From Sphingomonadales bacterium (GTDB lineage Bacteria > Pseudomonadota > Alphaproteobacteria > Sphingomonadales > Sphingomonadaceae), in assembly GCA_027490095.1 (NCBI GenBank), contig JAIXYT010000020.1, positions 58,797 to 122,796 of the forward strand: DNA of 64,000 nt. The letters are read 5' to 3'. Positions 44,407-54,274 of this stretch are shown one piece after another; within the stretch, counting starts at the first letter, position 1; each line of letters opens with the position of its first letter. The position numbers and the translations under genes are program-made. The notes below the pieces were generated by a model that saw nothing but the letters and a program-made list of their open reading frames with translations, was not told the origin of the DNA and did not search any database.

Positions 44407-45300
44407 TCAGGCGCCCGGCCGGGCGGGCGCTCCCCCGCCGGGCTTGCCCTCGACCGTGACGTTGGGCGCATGGCGCTGCATCAGTTGGTAGGAGCGCTCG
44501 TACCATTTGGAGCCGGGATAGTTCGCGCTGAGCACGGCCGCGTTGCGGAGCGCCTCCTCCGGCAGGCCGAGCGCAAGGCTGGCTTCGACGAGGCGGTAGA
44601 GCGCCTCGGGCACATGGCTGGTCGTCTGATACTCGTCGATCACGTTGCGATAGCGCACCGAGGCCGAGATCCACTGGCGATTGCGGGCGTAGAACCGCCC
44701 GATGTCGAGTTCCTTGCCGGCGAGATGGTCGTTCACCAGATCGATCTTCAGCCGCGCGTCGGCCGCGTAACGGCTGTCCGGGTAGCGACGGACCAGCTCC
44801 TGGAGCGCCGCGAGCGCCTGGCTGGTGATCTTCTGGTCCCGCGAGACGTCGGCGATCTGCTCGTAATAGCTGAGCGCGATGATGTAATAGGCGTAGGGCG
44901 CGTCGCGGTTCCCCGGGTGGAGACTGAGGAAGCGCTGCGCCGTCTGGATCGACTCCGGATACTGGCGTGAGGCATAGTAGCTGAAGGCCGACATCAGCTG
45001 GGCGCGCCGCGCCCAGACCGAGTAGGGGTGCTGGCGCTCCACCTCGTCGAACATGGCAGCGGCAAGGCGGTAGTCGCCCTTGTCCAGCGTGCTGCGGGCG
45101 ATGGTGTAGAGCGTTTCCACGTCGCGCGCGATGTAGGCCTGGTCGGCCTTGGGCTTGTTGCGGTTGCGCGCGCAACCCGCTGTCAGCACCAGCGAAACGG
45201 CAAGCAGCGACGCCGCGAGGAACCGGGCGGACGGGATGCTGGCAGACGGGACGGGGCCGCTGGCGCGAATGCCGGGAGCCGGAGCGGAATGGGGCGTCAT
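44407..45300 (-). CDS. bamD: Outer membrane protein assembly factor BamD
   Basis: 297 residues. An N-terminal lipoprotein signal (FLAASLLAVSLVLTAGC, lipobox TAGC) and a TPR-rich body: AYIARDVETLYTIARSTLDK, HPYSVWARRAQLMSAFSYYA, RFLSLHPGNRDAPYAYYIIA, YPDSRYAADARLKIDLVNDH, typical of BamD/ComL. The lipoprotein is the essential partner of BamA in barrel assembly. The ATG at 45300 is preferred; the frame runs on for 90 codons upstream without conservation. It has a gap of four bases to recN. Confidence 0.94.
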   Translation of the reverse strand: MTPHSAPAPGIRASGPVPSASIPSARFLAASLLAVSLVLTAGCARNRNKPKADQAYIARDVETLYTIARSTLDKGDYRLAAAMFDEVERQHPYSVWARRAQLMSAFSYYASRQYPESIQTAQRFLSLHPGNRDAPYAYYIIALSYYEQIADVSRDQKITSQALAALQELVRRYPDSRYAADARLKIDLVNDHLAGKELDIGRFYARNRQWISASVRYRNVIDEYQTTSHVPEALYRLVEASLALGLPEEALRNAAVLSANYPGSKWYERSYQLMQRHAPNVTVEGKPGGGAPARPGA

Positions 45301-45310
45301 GCGACGCGTC

Positions 45311-45847
45311 TTACCCACGGAAGGCAAAGGCCACAAGCGGCGTCCAGAACGCTCCACCGCGTTCCGGGGCCGGCCCGGGCCCGCTGCCTTCCGAGGCCCG
45401 ATGGGCGCCCTCGTGCCGCCAGAGCAGCAGGCCACGCGCCGTCCAGGGACCTTCGTCGAGTGCGGGCGGCGCGTCCCGGTCGCTGGACAGGCTGATGTGC
45501 AGCAGGGGGGGCGCATGGTCGCCGGGGGCCAGCAGACCGGAGAGCTGGTCTGCAAGCTCGGCCCTTGCGGCATCGAGCGCCGGCGCCGTCACGGGGGCCA
45601 CCCACCGGCTCCCCCGGCGCGTCGGCGGGCCCAGGCTGAGCGCTGGTGCCGGCCTCGCAGCCATCCTGCGGAGCCGGTTGACCACCTCGGCCTGCTGCAG
45701 CCCGGGCAGATGCCGGAACAGCGTGAGATGGGCCGGTGCACGTGCCGCGGCGGCGGGCGCTAGGGCATTCCGCACCGTGTCCGCCTGGCGCTGCAGCCTG
45801 TCGGGAAGGGCGACCGTCAGGATCAGCGGGGCTGCCGCGGCGTTCAT
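45311..45847 (-). CDS. 2'-5' RNA ligase family (2H phosphoesterase) protein
   Basis: 178 residues of the 2H superfamily with its two H-x-T/S motifs: HLTLFRHLPG (H-L-T) and LLHISLSSD (H-I-S), spaced about 85 residues apart. Members hydrolyse cyclic phosphodiesters in RNA ends or nucleotides; the exact substrate here is unknown. The start MNAAAAPLIL at 45847 is chosen because conserved sequence begins a few residues later. It lies ten bases before bamD on the same strand and is divergent to ppiD, with a 119-base gap between them that likely carries both promoters. Confidence 0.82.
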   Translation of the reverse strand: MNAAAAPLILTVALPDRLQRQADTVRNALAPAAAARAPAHLTLFRHLPGLQQAEVVNRLRRMAARPAPALSLGPPTRRGSRWVAPVTAPALDAARAELADQLSGLLAPGDHAPPLLHISLSSDRDAPPALDEGPWTARGLLLWRHEGAHRASEGSGPGPAPERGGAFWTPLVAFAFRG

Positions 45848-45966
45848 CGGGGACGCTGTTGCACAGGGTGCCCAGCCCGCTGGCCAAAGCCCTGCCATGC
45901 CGCTAACAGGTGCGCCGAATTGCGCCTGCCCCAAGCGGCCTGGCGCACGCCACAAGAAGGGTGTTC

Positions 45967-47898
45967 ATGCTCCAGTTCCTGCGCAAATCCGTGTCCTCGT
46001 GGGTGGGTATCCTGATCCTGGGCCTCGCGCTCGGCGCGCTGGTGTTCACCCTGTTCCAGCCGACGGCCCCGGGCGGGCCGGCGCAATCCGGCCAGGTTCT
46101 TGCAACCGTCGGCGACAGGGCCGTCACCGAAAGCGATTATCTGGCCACCGTCGACCGCATGGTCAACCGGGAGCGCCAGCGGACCCCCGGCATCACCAAT
46201 CCGGACTTCATCGGCGCGGGCGGCGGCGACATGGTGATGCGACAGCTGATTGCGGGCAAGGCCATGCAGGCCTTCGCGCAGGCCAATGGCATGGCCATCT
46301 CGCGCCGGATGGTGGACGGCGAGATCGCGAGCGTTCCGGCCTTCCAGCTGAACGGGAAGTTCGACGACGGCACCTTCCGCCGGCTGCTGGCAGACCAGCG
46401 GCTGACCGAGGCAGAGCTGCGCGACAGCATCGAGCAGGACCTGCTGCGCCGCCAGCTGCTGCAGCCGGTGCTGGGCGGCACGACGATCCCGCGCGGCATG
46501 GCCGAACCTTTCGCCCAGCTTCTGCTGGAGGTGCGTCGGGGCTCGATCCTGCCGATCCCGTCGGCCGCGATGCCCGACCCGGGCACGCCCACCGATGCGC
46601 AGCTGGCGGCGTTCCACACCGAGAACAAGGCCGCCTACACGCTTCCCGAACGGCGCGCCTTCCGCTTTGCCGAGTTCGACGCAAACCTGGTTGCCGAGAA
46701 GGCCAAGCCGACCGCGGCCGAGGTGCGCAAATATTATGACGAGAACATCGCCGACTTCGGCGGTGCGGAGATTCGGGCCATCCGCCAGGTGGTGCTGCGC
46801 GACGAGGCGAAGGCGAAGGCCTTTGTTGCCGGCGTGCGCGGCGGCAAGGCCTTTGCGGACGCCGCGGCGGCCGAAGGCTTTTCGGCAATCGACATCGACC
46901 TGGGCGACCAGACTGCAGACGGCCTCGCCGATGCAGTGAACCCGCAGGTGTCGAAGGCGGCCTTTGCGCTGAAGCAGGGCACGGTGTCGGATCCCGTCCA
47001 GTCCGACCTCGGCTGGCACATCCTCGAGGTGACCCGCATCTCGCCGGCGTCTGCCAGGCCGTTCGAGACCGTCAGCGCCGAAATCGAGCAGAAGCTGGCG
47101 ACCGAAAGGTCCGCCGACCTGCTGGCCGAGACCGTGGCCTCGGCCGAAGACAAGCTGACCGGCGGCGAATCGCTGGCCGACGTCGCCAAGGGCCTGGGGA
47201 TCCCCGTGCAGACCTCGCCGGCGCTGGCCGCCGACGGCCGGCTGTTCGATGCGAACTATCAGGTGTCGCGCCTGGAGCAGCCGCTGCTGCCCAAGGTGTT
47301 CGAGGCGGAGACCTCCGAAGGCCCTCAGGTGGTGGAAATCGCCCCCAACCGTTTTGCCCTGCTTGAGGTGACGGACGTGATTGCACCGGAGCTGGTGCCG
47401 TTGGCCAAGATCCGCGACGATGTGGTGCTGGCGTGGAGCGTGAAGGCACGCTCGGATGCGGCCAAGGCCGAGGCCGAGCGGATTGCGGCCGCCGTGAGCA
47501 AGGGCCAGACCCTGGCCGAGGCGACCGCCGGCAAGGCGCTGCCGCCGGCGCAGGCGCTTTCCATCCGGCGGCTGGAGCTGACCCAGATGTCCCAGCAGGG
47601 CCAGCAGGTGCCGCCCCCGGTCGTGATGATGCTGAACACGCCCAAGGGCCAGGCCCGGGTGATCCCGGCGCCGCAGGGACAGGGCTGGTTCGTCGTCAAG
47701 GTCGACGACGTGGTGCCGGGCGACGTGAGCCAGGCGCCGCAGCTGGTGGACGCCGTTCGCCAGAGCCTGGTTCGCGAGGGCGGCGAGGAGATCGCCGACA
47801 GCTTCGTGCGCGCGATCGAGCAGTCGGTCGGCGTGGTGAAGAAGCCCGACGCGCTGAAGGCAGTCAACCGCCGCCTCACCGGCGCCATCGTCGAGTAG
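45967..47898 (+). CDS. ppiD: Peptidylprolyl isomerase, SurA/PpiD type, membrane anchored
   Basis: 643 residues. MLQFLRKSVSSWVGILILGL opens the protein and provides the single inner-membrane helix; SurA-N-like chaperone region at about residues 40-190 (DYLATVDRMVNRERQRTPGI); parvulin isomerase domain at about 265-360 (AIRQVVLRDEAKAKAFVAGV, KQGTVSDPVQSDLGWHILEV); a long C-terminal region follows. PpiD assists folding of proteins leaving the Sec translocon. Start 45967 chosen over 45910, where the sequence is not conserved. The gene lies just upstream of trpE, an order kept in Sphingomonadales. Confidence 0.94.
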   Translation: MLQFLRKSVSSWVGILILGLALGALVFTLFQPTAPGGPAQSGQVLATVGDRAVTESDYLATVDRMVNRERQRTPGITNPDFIGAGGGDMVMRQLIAGKAMQAFAQANGMAISRRMVDGEIASVPAFQLNGKFDDGTFRRLLADQRLTEAELRDSIEQDLLRRQLLQPVLGGTTIPRGMAEPFAQLLLEVRRGSILPIPSAAMPDPGTPTDAQLAAFHTENKAAYTLPERRAFRFAEFDANLVAEKAKPTAAEVRKYYDENIADFGGAEIRAIRQVVLRDEAKAKAFVAGVRGGKAFADAAAAEGFSAIDIDLGDQTADGLADAVNPQVSKAAFALKQGTVSDPVQSDLGWHILEVTRISPASARPFETVSAEIEQKLATERSADLLAETVASAEDKLTGGESLADVAKGLGIPVQTSPALAADGRLFDANYQVSRLEQPLLPKVFEAETSEGPQVVEIAPNRFALLEVTDVIAPELVPLAKIRDDVVLAWSVKARSDAAKAEAERIAAAVSKGQTLAEATAGKALPPAQALSIRRLELTQMSQQGQQVPPPVVMMLNTPKGQARVIPAPQGQGWFVVKVDDVVPGDVSQAPQLVDAVRQSLVREGGEEIADSFVRAIEQSVGVVKKPDALKAVNRRLTGAIVE

Positions 47899-47901
47899 AG
47901 G

Positions 47902-49416
47902 GTGGCCGAAGCCGGCGAACCGGGCGCCGCGATCCAGCGGCTGGCATCGGGCGGCCATGCCTGCCGCCACCTGGTGCTGGATGCCGACACCGAGACCCCG
48001 GTTTCGGCCTGGCTGAAGCTGGCCGAGGAGGGGCGCGGCGATTTCCTGCTGGAATCGGTGGAGGGCGGGCGCACCCGCGGGCGCTACTCGCTGATCGGGC
48101 TGGATCCGGACCTCGCCTTTCGCGCAACCGGGTCGGCGGCAGCGCTGAACCGGAACTGGCGGCGGGACCGCGACGCGTTCGTTGCCGAGGCCGAGCCCAC
48201 GCTGGGCGCGCTGCGCACGCTGGTCGCCTCGATCCGGATGGAGGTGCCGGCCGGGCTTCCCCCTGCCCTGCCCTTCCTGGTCGGCTATTTCGGCTATGAG
48301 ACAGCGGGCCTGGTGGAGAAGCTGCCGGTGCCTGCGGCCGACCCGCTTGGCGTGCCCGACATGTTCTTCGTGCGCCCCGGGCTGCTGCTGGTGTTCGACC
48401 GGCTGGCCGACACGCTGACGCTGGTGGCGCCCATCTATGCCGACAGCGGCCTTGCCCCGGAGGCGGCGGTGGCGGCGGCCGACGAGCGGCTGGAGGCGGC
48501 GGCCGCCCGGCTTGCCCGGCCGTTGCCGGCGCGGCGGCAGCCGCAGGCGCTTCCGGCCACGGCAGACCCGGTTTCGGCGACCCCGCCCGAGCGCTACCGG
48601 GCGATGGTGGCCGCCGCCCAGGCGTACATCGCGGCTGGCGACATCTTCCAGGTGGTGCTGGCGCAGCGCTTTTCCCTGCCCTTCCCGCTGCCGCCCTTCC
48701 AGCTCTACCGCTCGCTCCGGCGGGTGAACCCCTCGCCCTTCCTCTACCACCTCGATCTGCCTGGCTTTGCGGTAACGGGCTCCAGCCCCGAGATCCTGGT
48801 GCGCGCCCGCGACGGCGAGGTGACGATCCGCCCGATCGCCGGCACCCGGCCGAGGGGCAAGACCGATGCGGAGGACGAGGCGAACCGGGAGAGCCTGCTG
48901 GCGGACCCCAAGGAGCTGGCCGAGCACCTGATGCTGCTCGACCTCGGCCGCAACGACGTGGGCCGGGCGGCGGAAGCCGGGACGGTGAAGGTGACCGAGC
49001 GCTTCACCGTCGAGCGCTACAGCCATGTGATGCACATCGTTTCCAACGTGACGGGTAAGCAGAAGGCGGGGACCGATGCGATCGACGCGCTGCTTGCGGG
49101 CTTTCCGGCGGGCACGGTGTCGGGCGCGCCCAAGGTGCGCGCGATGGAGATCATCGCCGAACTGGAGGGCGAGAAGCGCGGGCCCTATGCCGGCGGCATC
49201 GGCTATTTCGCGCCCGACGGCGGGATGGACAGCTGCATCGTTCTCAGGACCGCCGTGGTGAAGGACGGGGTGATGCACGTGACGGCGGGCGCCGGGATCG
49301 TCGCGGATTCCGATCCGGCGAGCGAACAGCGCGAGTGCGAGGCGAAGGCCGGCGCACTGGTGGCGGCAGCCCGCGCGGCGCTGGCGGCAGCCGCTGAGCC
49401 GGGCTTCGGGCAGTAG
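47902..49416 (+). CDS. trpE: Anthranilate synthase component I
   Basis: 504 residues from a GTG start, four bases after ppiD. N-terminal domain with LLESVEGGRTRGRYSLIGL (feedback site region), then the chorismate-binding domain: AQAYIAAGDIFQVVLAQRFS, NPSPFLYHLDLPGFAVTGSS, PIAGTRPRGKTDAEDEANRE, LMLLDLGRNDVGRAAEAGTV and GTVSGAPKVRAMEIIAELEG, all typical. With TrpG it makes anthranilate from chorismate and glutamine. No leader peptide with tandem tryptophans is visible before it. trpG does not follow, contrary to usual; a decarboxylase gene does. Confidence 0.96.
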   Translation: MAEAGEPGAAIQRLASGGHACRHLVLDADTETPVSAWLKLAEEGRGDFLLESVEGGRTRGRYSLIGLDPDLAFRATGSAAALNRNWRRDRDAFVAEAEPTLGALRTLVASIRMEVPAGLPPALPFLVGYFGYETAGLVEKLPVPAADPLGVPDMFFVRPGLLLVFDRLADTLTLVAPIYADSGLAPEAAVAAADERLEAAAARLARPLPARRQPQALPATADPVSATPPERYRAMVAAAQAYIAAGDIFQVVLAQRFSLPFPLPPFQLYRSLRRVNPSPFLYHLDLPGFAVTGSSPEILVRARDGEVTIRPIAGTRPRGKTDAEDEANRESLLADPKELAEHLMLLDLGRNDVGRAAEAGTVKVTERFTVERYSHVMHIVSNVTGKQKAGTDAIDALLAGFPAGTVSGAPKVRAMEIIAELEGEKRGPYAGGIGYFAPDGGMDSCIVLRTAVVKDGVMHVTAGAGIVADSDPASEQRECEAKAGALVAAARAALAAAAEPGFGQ

Positions 49417-49499
49417 GGAGCTGCGCCCACGTCCCAAATGCCGCAGCTTGCGTTGCAGGCTGACGAGACATGCAAGGGCATGGTTGCTACTGACCGCGA

Positions 49500-50876
49500 A
49501 TGGACACACTCGACATCGCATTCGCAGAAGCGCGCCGGTACCTCGCCTCGCTGGACTCGCGCCCCGTTGCCTCGCGCGGCACCACGGCCGACATGCTGGC
49601 GCCCCTTCCGGCACATCTCCCTGACCAGGGAATGGATGCTTCCGAGGTCGTGCGGGCGATAGCAGCCGCTGCGGAGCCAGGCCTGACCGGAAGCGCGACC
49701 GGACGGTTCTTCGCCTGGGTCAAGGGCGGTGCGCTGCCAGCAGCGCTGGCCACGGACATGATGTGCTCTGCCTGGGATCAGAATGCCGTTCTTGCCTCCA
49801 CGAGCCCGGCCGGCGCTGTGCTGGAGGAGGTGGCCGGGCGATTCCTTCTGGATGCACTCCGCCTGCCGGCCGAGGCGAGCTACGCGTTCGTCACCGGCTG
49901 CCAGATGGCGCATGCCACGGCCCTTGCAGCTGCAAGGCACAGGGTTCTCGAGAGGCTTGGCTGGAACGTCGAACGGCAGGGTCTGGCAGGGGCACCGGCG
50001 ATCCGGGTTCTGGCCAATGCCCACCATCATGCCTCGGTCACGCGTGCGCTGCGCCTGCTGGGCCTGGGCAGCGACTGCGTCGTGCCACTGGGTTCGGAAA
50101 CGCCAGGCAAGGTGTCGGCCGACGCTTTGCGGAATCAGCTTGCCGACGCCCCGGGCAGCCCCACGATCCTTGTCCTGAATGCAGGGGACCTGAACATCGG
50201 CGCCTGTGACGATTTCAGCCTCCTCTGCCCGATCGCGCAGGCGGCGGGAGCCTGGGTGCATGTCGACGGGGCCTTTGGTCTCTGGGCACGTGCCAGCGCG
50301 CGCATGGCGCCGCTGGTAGCTGGTATCGAACAGGCCGACAGCTGGGCGACCGACGGCCACAAATGGCTGAACACGCCATATGATTGCGGGATGGCGATCG
50401 TGCGTGATGCGGCCGCCCATTCCGCAGCAATGCGGATGACAGCGGATTATCTGACGAGTGGCGGAGCGGTGCGGGATCCGATGGACTTCACACCCGAATG
50501 GTCGCGCCGCGCGCGCGCGTTGCCGGCGCTCGCGGCCATGATGGAGCTCGGCCGCAGCGGCCTTGCCGCACTGATCGATCGGTGCTGCGACCATGCCGCA
50601 GCCATCTACGACGGAATTGCCCCCCTGCCCGGCGCCACCGGAATAGCGCGGCCGACCATGAACCAGGGACTTGTCCGCTTCGATGGCAGCGACGGCAGCA
50701 ATATCAGCGACGCTGTGATCGCAACCATCAACGCCAGCGGTGAAGCGTTCGTCAGTGGCGGCACCTGGAACGGCGAACGGGTCATGCGGATCAGTGTCTG
50801 CGGCTGGAACACCAGCAGCAATGACGTGGCAAGAACGGTAGAAGCAGCGCGGCAAGCCTTGATCGCGCACCGCTGA
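49500..50876 (+). CDS. Pyridoxal-phosphate-dependent group II decarboxylase, substrate unknown
   Basis: 458 residues of the aromatic-L-amino-acid/glutamate decarboxylase fold. The PLP lysine is in [30 protein letters not shown] holds the aspartate that pairs with the pyridine nitrogen; the N-terminal region [17 protein letters not shown] and [20 protein letters not shown] is typical. The histidine stacking on the cofactor is probably in [13 protein letters not shown]. It may decarboxylate an aromatic or acidic amino acid. The gene follows trpE after 83 bases, but its reading frame shows less extreme GC use than its neighbours. It could be an insertion separating trpE from trpG. Confidence 0.87.
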   Translation: MDTLDIAFAEARRYLASLDSRPVASRGTTADMLAPLPAHLPDQGMDASEVVRAIAAAAEPGLTGSATGRFFAWVKGGALPAALATDMMCSAWDQNAVLASTSPAGAVLEEVAGRFLLDALRLPAEASYAFVTGCQMAHATALAAARHRVLERLGWNVERQGLAGAPAIRVLANAHHHASVTRALRLLGLGSDCVVPLGSETPGKVSADALRNQLADAPGSPTILVLNAGDLNIGACDDFSLLCPIAQAAGAWVHVDGAFGLWARASARMAPLVAGIEQADSWATDGHKWLNTPYDCGMAIVRDAAAHSAAMRMTADYLTSGGAVRDPMDFTPEWSRRARALPALAAMMELGRSGLAALIDRCCDHAAAIYDGIAPLPGATGIARPTMNQGLVRFDGSDGSNISDAVIATINASGEAFVSGGTWNGERVMRISVCGWNTSSNDVARTVEAARQALIAHR

Positions 50877-50944
50877 CAGGTGTCGACACCCTCGTCTATT
50901 TTCGCGCTTCCGGCGGCGTGCGCGCGCCCCTACATAGCGTGGCA

Positions 50945-51943
50945 ATGAGCGAGCGTCCCCTCATCGACGGGTTCGGCCGGCGGATCAGCTATGTGCGGCT
51001 GTCGGTGACGGATCGGTGCGACTTTCGCTGTGCCTATTGCATGCCGCTGGACATGGCGTTCCTGCCCAAGGCGGAGGTGCTGACGCTGGAGGAACTGGAC
51101 GCGGTGGCGTCCGCCTTCGTGGCGCGGGGGGTTTCGCGGATCCGGTTGACGGGGGGCGAGCCCTTGGTGCGGAAGGGCTTTCTGGAGCTGGTGCAGGGGC
51201 TGTCCCGGCATATCGGGGCTGGCCTTGACGAGCTGACGCTGACCACCAACGGCAGCCAGCTGGCGCGCTTTGCCGAACCGCTGTTCGCGGCCGGGGTGCG
51301 GCGGGTGAACGTGAGCCTGGACACACTGGACGCAGCGCGCTTCCGGCAGATCACGCGGACAGGCGATCTTGCGCCGGTGCTGGAGGGGATTGCCGCGGCC
51401 AAGGCCGCCGGGCTTTCGGTGAAGCTGAACATGGTGGCGCTGAAGGGTCTGAACGCGGACGAGATCCCGGACATGGTGGCCTGGGCGGGCGACCAGGGCT
51501 TCGACCTCACCTTCATCGAGACGATGCCGCTGGGGCTGATCGAGGAGGACCGGACCGACCGCTACCTGCCTCTGACCGAGGTGCGTGCGCGCCTGGAAGA
51601 GACGCTGACGCTGGTGGACAGCCCGGAGCGCACCGGCGGGCCGGCGCGTTATGCTCGCGTCGCGCAGACGGGGCAGAAGCTGGGCTTCATCACGCCCTTG
51701 ACGCACAATTTCTGCGAAAGCTGCAACCGGGTGCGCGTGACGGCAACCGGCACGCTGTTCATGTGCCTGGGCCAGGAGGACCGGGTGGAGCTGCGCGACC
51801 TGCTGCGCGAAGGCGGGCCGGCGGCGCTGGATGCAGCACTCGACCGGGCGATGCAGCTGAAGCCGAAGGGCCATGATTTCGTGATCGAGCGGCGGGAGGC
51901 CGCGCCGGCGGTTTCGCGCCACATGTCCATGACGGGCGGCTGA
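50945..51943 (+). CDS. moaA: GTP 3',8-cyclase MoaA
   Basis: 332 residues. Radical-SAM cluster CDFRCAYC (C-x3-C-x2-C) near residue 24, then [14 protein letters not shown] and the second [4Fe-4S] cluster motif FCESCNRVR with MCLG near residue 265-280, ending in the HMSMTGG tail with the terminal double glycine needed for activity. It makes the first intermediate of molybdopterin. The start at 50945 (MSERPLID) is chosen over a nearer upstream ATG on family match. The stop shares bases with the nadK start. Confidence 0.96.
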   Translation: MSERPLIDGFGRRISYVRLSVTDRCDFRCAYCMPLDMAFLPKAEVLTLEELDAVASAFVARGVSRIRLTGGEPLVRKGFLELVQGLSRHIGAGLDELTLTTNGSQLARFAEPLFAAGVRRVNVSLDTLDAARFRQITRTGDLAPVLEGIAAAKAAGLSVKLNMVALKGLNADEIPDMVAWAGDQGFDLTFIETMPLGLIEEDRTDRYLPLTEVRARLEETLTLVDSPERTGGPARYARVAQTGQKLGFITPLTHNFCESCNRVRVTATGTLFMCLGQEDRVELRDLLREGGPAALDAALDRAMQLKPKGHDFVIERREAAPAVSRHMSMTGG

Positions 51944-52743
51944 TGCGCGGGGAAAACAAGCTCGGGGGTTTGTTCACTCCCAAGCTCGGGCTGCTGGTCT
52001 CGAACACGCCGCAGGCCGAGGAGGCAGCGGCCGAGGTTCGCAGTGGCCATGACTTCGTCGACATTCCCGAGGCCGACGCCGTGGTCGCGCTGGGCGGCGA
52101 CGGCTTCATGCTGGCGGTGCTGCACCGGGTGCTGCACGCGCGCAATCCCAAGCCGGTGTTCGGGATGAACCGCGGCACGGTCGGCTTCCTGATGAACCAC
52201 TACAGCGCGGACGCCCTGGCCGACCGCGTGCGCGACGCGACCAGCTTCTTCCTGTCGCCGCTGACCATGGAGGCAACGACGGCGTCGGGCGAGACGGTGG
52301 TGAGCCCAGCGATCAACGAGGTGTCGCTGCTGCGCGAGACGCGGCAGGCCGCCAAGATCGAGATTTCGATCGACGGCAAGGTGCGGCTGGAGGAACTCGC
52401 CTGCGACGGGGTGCTGGTGTCGACGCCCGCGGGTTCCACCGCCTACAATCTGTCGGCGGGCGGGCCGATCCTGCCGCTCGACTGCGACCTGCTGGCGCTG
52501 ACGGCGCTGAGCCCGTTCCGGCCGCGGCGGTGGAAGGGCGCGCTGGTGAAGAACAGCAGTGTCGTCGAGTTCCGCGTGCTGGAGGCCGAACGCCGGCCGG
52601 TCAGCGCGGTCGCCGACCAGGTGGAGGTGCGTGACGTGGTGCATGTGAAGATCACCTCGGATCTCACGCGCCGGCTCGAGCTGCTGTTCGACCCGGACTA
52701 TGCGCTGGACGACCGCATCCTGATGGAACAATTCCTGAGCTGA
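51943..52743 (+). CDS. nadK: NAD kinase
   Basis: 266 residues. The DAVVALGGDGFMLAVLH loop (GGDG) holds the nucleotide, INEVSLLRE follows, and VLVSTPAGSTAYNLSAGGPI is the family signature. It phosphorylates NAD to NADP, the sole source of NADP. The start shares one base with the moaA stop, so the two are coupled; the pairing is seen in other Sphingomonadales. Confidence 0.95.
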   Translation: MRGENKLGGLFTPKLGLLVSNTPQAEEAAAEVRSGHDFVDIPEADAVVALGGDGFMLAVLHRVLHARNPKPVFGMNRGTVGFLMNHYSADALADRVRDATSFFLSPLTMEATTASGETVVSPAINEVSLLRETRQAAKIEISIDGKVRLEELACDGVLVSTPAGSTAYNLSAGGPILPLDCDLLALTALSPFRPRRWKGALVKNSSVVEFRVLEAERRPVSAVADQVEVRDVVHVKITSDLTRRLELLFDPDYALDDRILMEQFLS

Positions 52744-52766
52744 AACAACGAATTGGGGAGAGACTG

Positions 52767-53699
52767 ATGGTGTTCGTGCGGGACGACGTGCAGCAGCTTC
52801 TGGGGATGATGGCGGCCGTGGGCGCGCCGCCGATGAACCAGGGCACGCCGGAAGAGGGCCGGGCTGCCTATCGGCAGATGGGGGCGATTGCCGAGCGCCC
52901 GGCGCCGCCGCTGGCGCGCAAGGAAGACATGTCGATCCCCGGGCCGGCTGGCGCCATTCCGGCGCGCATCTATCAGGCGACGGCGACTGCGACCGACACG
53001 CGCGTCGTCACCTTCTTCCACGGCGGCGGCTGGGTGATCGGTGATCTGGAGACGCATGATTCGCTGGCCGCCGAGATCGCGCTGCAGACCGGTCTGACGG
53101 TGATCGCGATCGATTATCGGCTGGCGCCGGAAACGGCCTTCCCGGGTGCGGTCGAGGATTGCCTTGCGGCCGCACGCTGGGTGGCGAGCCAGCCGGCGGT
53201 TATCGGCCATGCGGTGACCGGCCAGATCTTCGCGGGCGATTCGGCGGGCGGGAACCTGTCGGCCGTCTGTGCACGGGAACTGCGGCACGAGCTGCCCGTG
53301 GCGGCGCAGTGGCTGATCTATCCGGGTGTCGACATGACCGCGAACGGCGGATCGATGGAATCCTTTGCCGAAGGCTATCTGCTGACGGGCGAGGTGATGG
53401 CCTGGTTCGGCGCCCACTATATCCAGAACGAGGCGCACCTGCTGCACCCGCACGCCTCGCCGCTGCACAGCGACGATTGGGAGGGCCTGCCGCCCGCGCT
53501 GGTGTTCACCTGCGGGCTCGACCCGCTGCGCGACCAGGGCCGGGCCTATGCGGCGAAGCTGATCGCGGGCGGCAACCGGGTGATCTTCCGCGAGGCGGCC
53601 GGCCAGGTGCACGGCAGCGCGCAGGTGCGTGGCGCCATCCCCTCGGCGCAGACGGATCTCGAGCAGCAGATCACGGACCTGAAGGCGTTGCTCGCATGA
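52767..53699 (+). CDS. Alpha/beta hydrolase, hormone-sensitive-lipase (family IV) type
   Basis: 310 residues with the family IV features: VVTFFHGGGWVIGDLETHDS (oxyanion HGGGW), ITIDYRLAPE-like VIAIDYRLAPETAFPGAVED, and the nucleophile elbow FAGDSAGGNLSAVC. The catalytic aspartate is in CGLDPLRDQGRAYAAKL and histidine in GQVHGSAQV. A cytoplasmic ester or lactone hydrolase of short acyl chains is probable; the substrate is unknown. It lies 23 bases after nadK and 28 before rppH. Confidence 0.88.
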   Translation: MVFVRDDVQQLLGMMAAVGAPPMNQGTPEEGRAAYRQMGAIAERPAPPLARKEDMSIPGPAGAIPARIYQATATATDTRVVTFFHGGGWVIGDLETHDSLAAEIALQTGLTVIAIDYRLAPETAFPGAVEDCLAAARWVASQPAVIGHAVTGQIFAGDSAGGNLSAVCARELRHELPVAAQWLIYPGVDMTANGGSMESFAEGYLLTGEVMAWFGAHYIQNEAHLLHPHASPLHSDDWEGLPPALVFTCGLDPLRDQGRAYAAKLIAGGNRVIFREAAGQVHGSAQVRGAIPSAQTDLEQQITDLKALLA

Positions 53700-53727
53700 G
53701 CGAGCACAAGAAGGGACTGCTGGCCGG

Positions 53728-54210
53728 ATGAGCGACCTCCCCTATCGCCCCGGCGTGGGCATCATGCTGGTGAACCCCCACGGACATGTGTTCGTGGGCC
53801 AGCGCTTCGATGCCTTCGTCGAGGCCTGGCAGATGCCCCAGGGCGGGATCGACCCGGGCGAAGACCCCTATGTCGCGGCGCTCCGCGAGCTGGAAGAGGA
53901 GACCGGCGTCAAGGGCCACCTCACCAGCCTGATCGCCGAAACCAACGACTGGTTGACCTATGATCTTCCGCCCGAGCTGCTGGGCACCATCTGGAAAGGC
54001 AAGTACCGGGGCCAGCGGCAGAAATGGTACGCCCTGCGCTTCCATGGCACAGACGCCGACGTCGACCTGATGGCCCATGCAGCCGCCGGCCACGCCGAGT
54101 TCAAGGCCTGGCAATGGGCGGAGCTGAACCGCCTCGCCGACCTGATCGTCCCCTTCAAACGCGACCTCTACGCCCAACTCGTCGCCGAACTGGGGCCGCA
54201 CTTGCGCTGA
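53728..54210 (+). CDS. rppH: RNA pyrophosphohydrolase (Nudix)
   Basis: 160 residues. N-terminal YRPGVGIMLVNPHGHVFVGQ, then the Nudix box GGIDPGEDPYVAALRELEEE + TGV, with the metal-binding glutamates REL-EE, and the RppH-specific EAWQMPQGGID and GQRQKWYALRF segments. It removes pyrophosphate from the 5' end of RNA and starts its decay. The gene is followed by a palindromic repeat array and the convergent thiS-thiG gene. Confidence 0.96.
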   Translation: MSDLPYRPGVGIMLVNPHGHVFVGQRFDAFVEAWQMPQGGIDPGEDPYVAALRELEEETGVKGHLTSLIAETNDWLTYDLPPELLGTIWKGKYRGQRQKWYALRFHGTDADVDLMAHAAAGHAEFKAWQWAELNRLADLIVPFKRDLYAQLVAELGPHLR

Positions 54211-54216
54211 GCTGTG

Positions 54217-54267
54217 CCAGGGGGCTTTGCCCCCTGGACCCCCAGCAGGAGGCATTTAGCCTCCTGC
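54217..54267 (-). repeat. Composite double-hairpin module, copy 1 (reverse orientation)
   Basis: Two perfect hairpins separated by seven bases: CCAGGGGGC-TTT-GCCCCCTGG at 54217-54237 and GCAGGAGGC-ATTTA-GCCTCCTGC at 54245-54267. Read on the minus strand, the order is GCAGGAGGC hairpin, TGGGGGTCC spacer, AGGGGGC hairpin. This matches the arrangement of the modules at 54358 and 58767. The two flanking stems are each nine bases. Confidence 0.85.
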
Positions 54268-54274
54268 ACCTCAT

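Noticed and set aside
45844..49614. Open frame of 1256 codons on the minus strand opposite ppiD and trpE
   Set aside because: It spans two well-supported plus-strand genes and their junction. The product is rich in Arg, His and Gly, as is usual for antisense frames in high-GC genomes.
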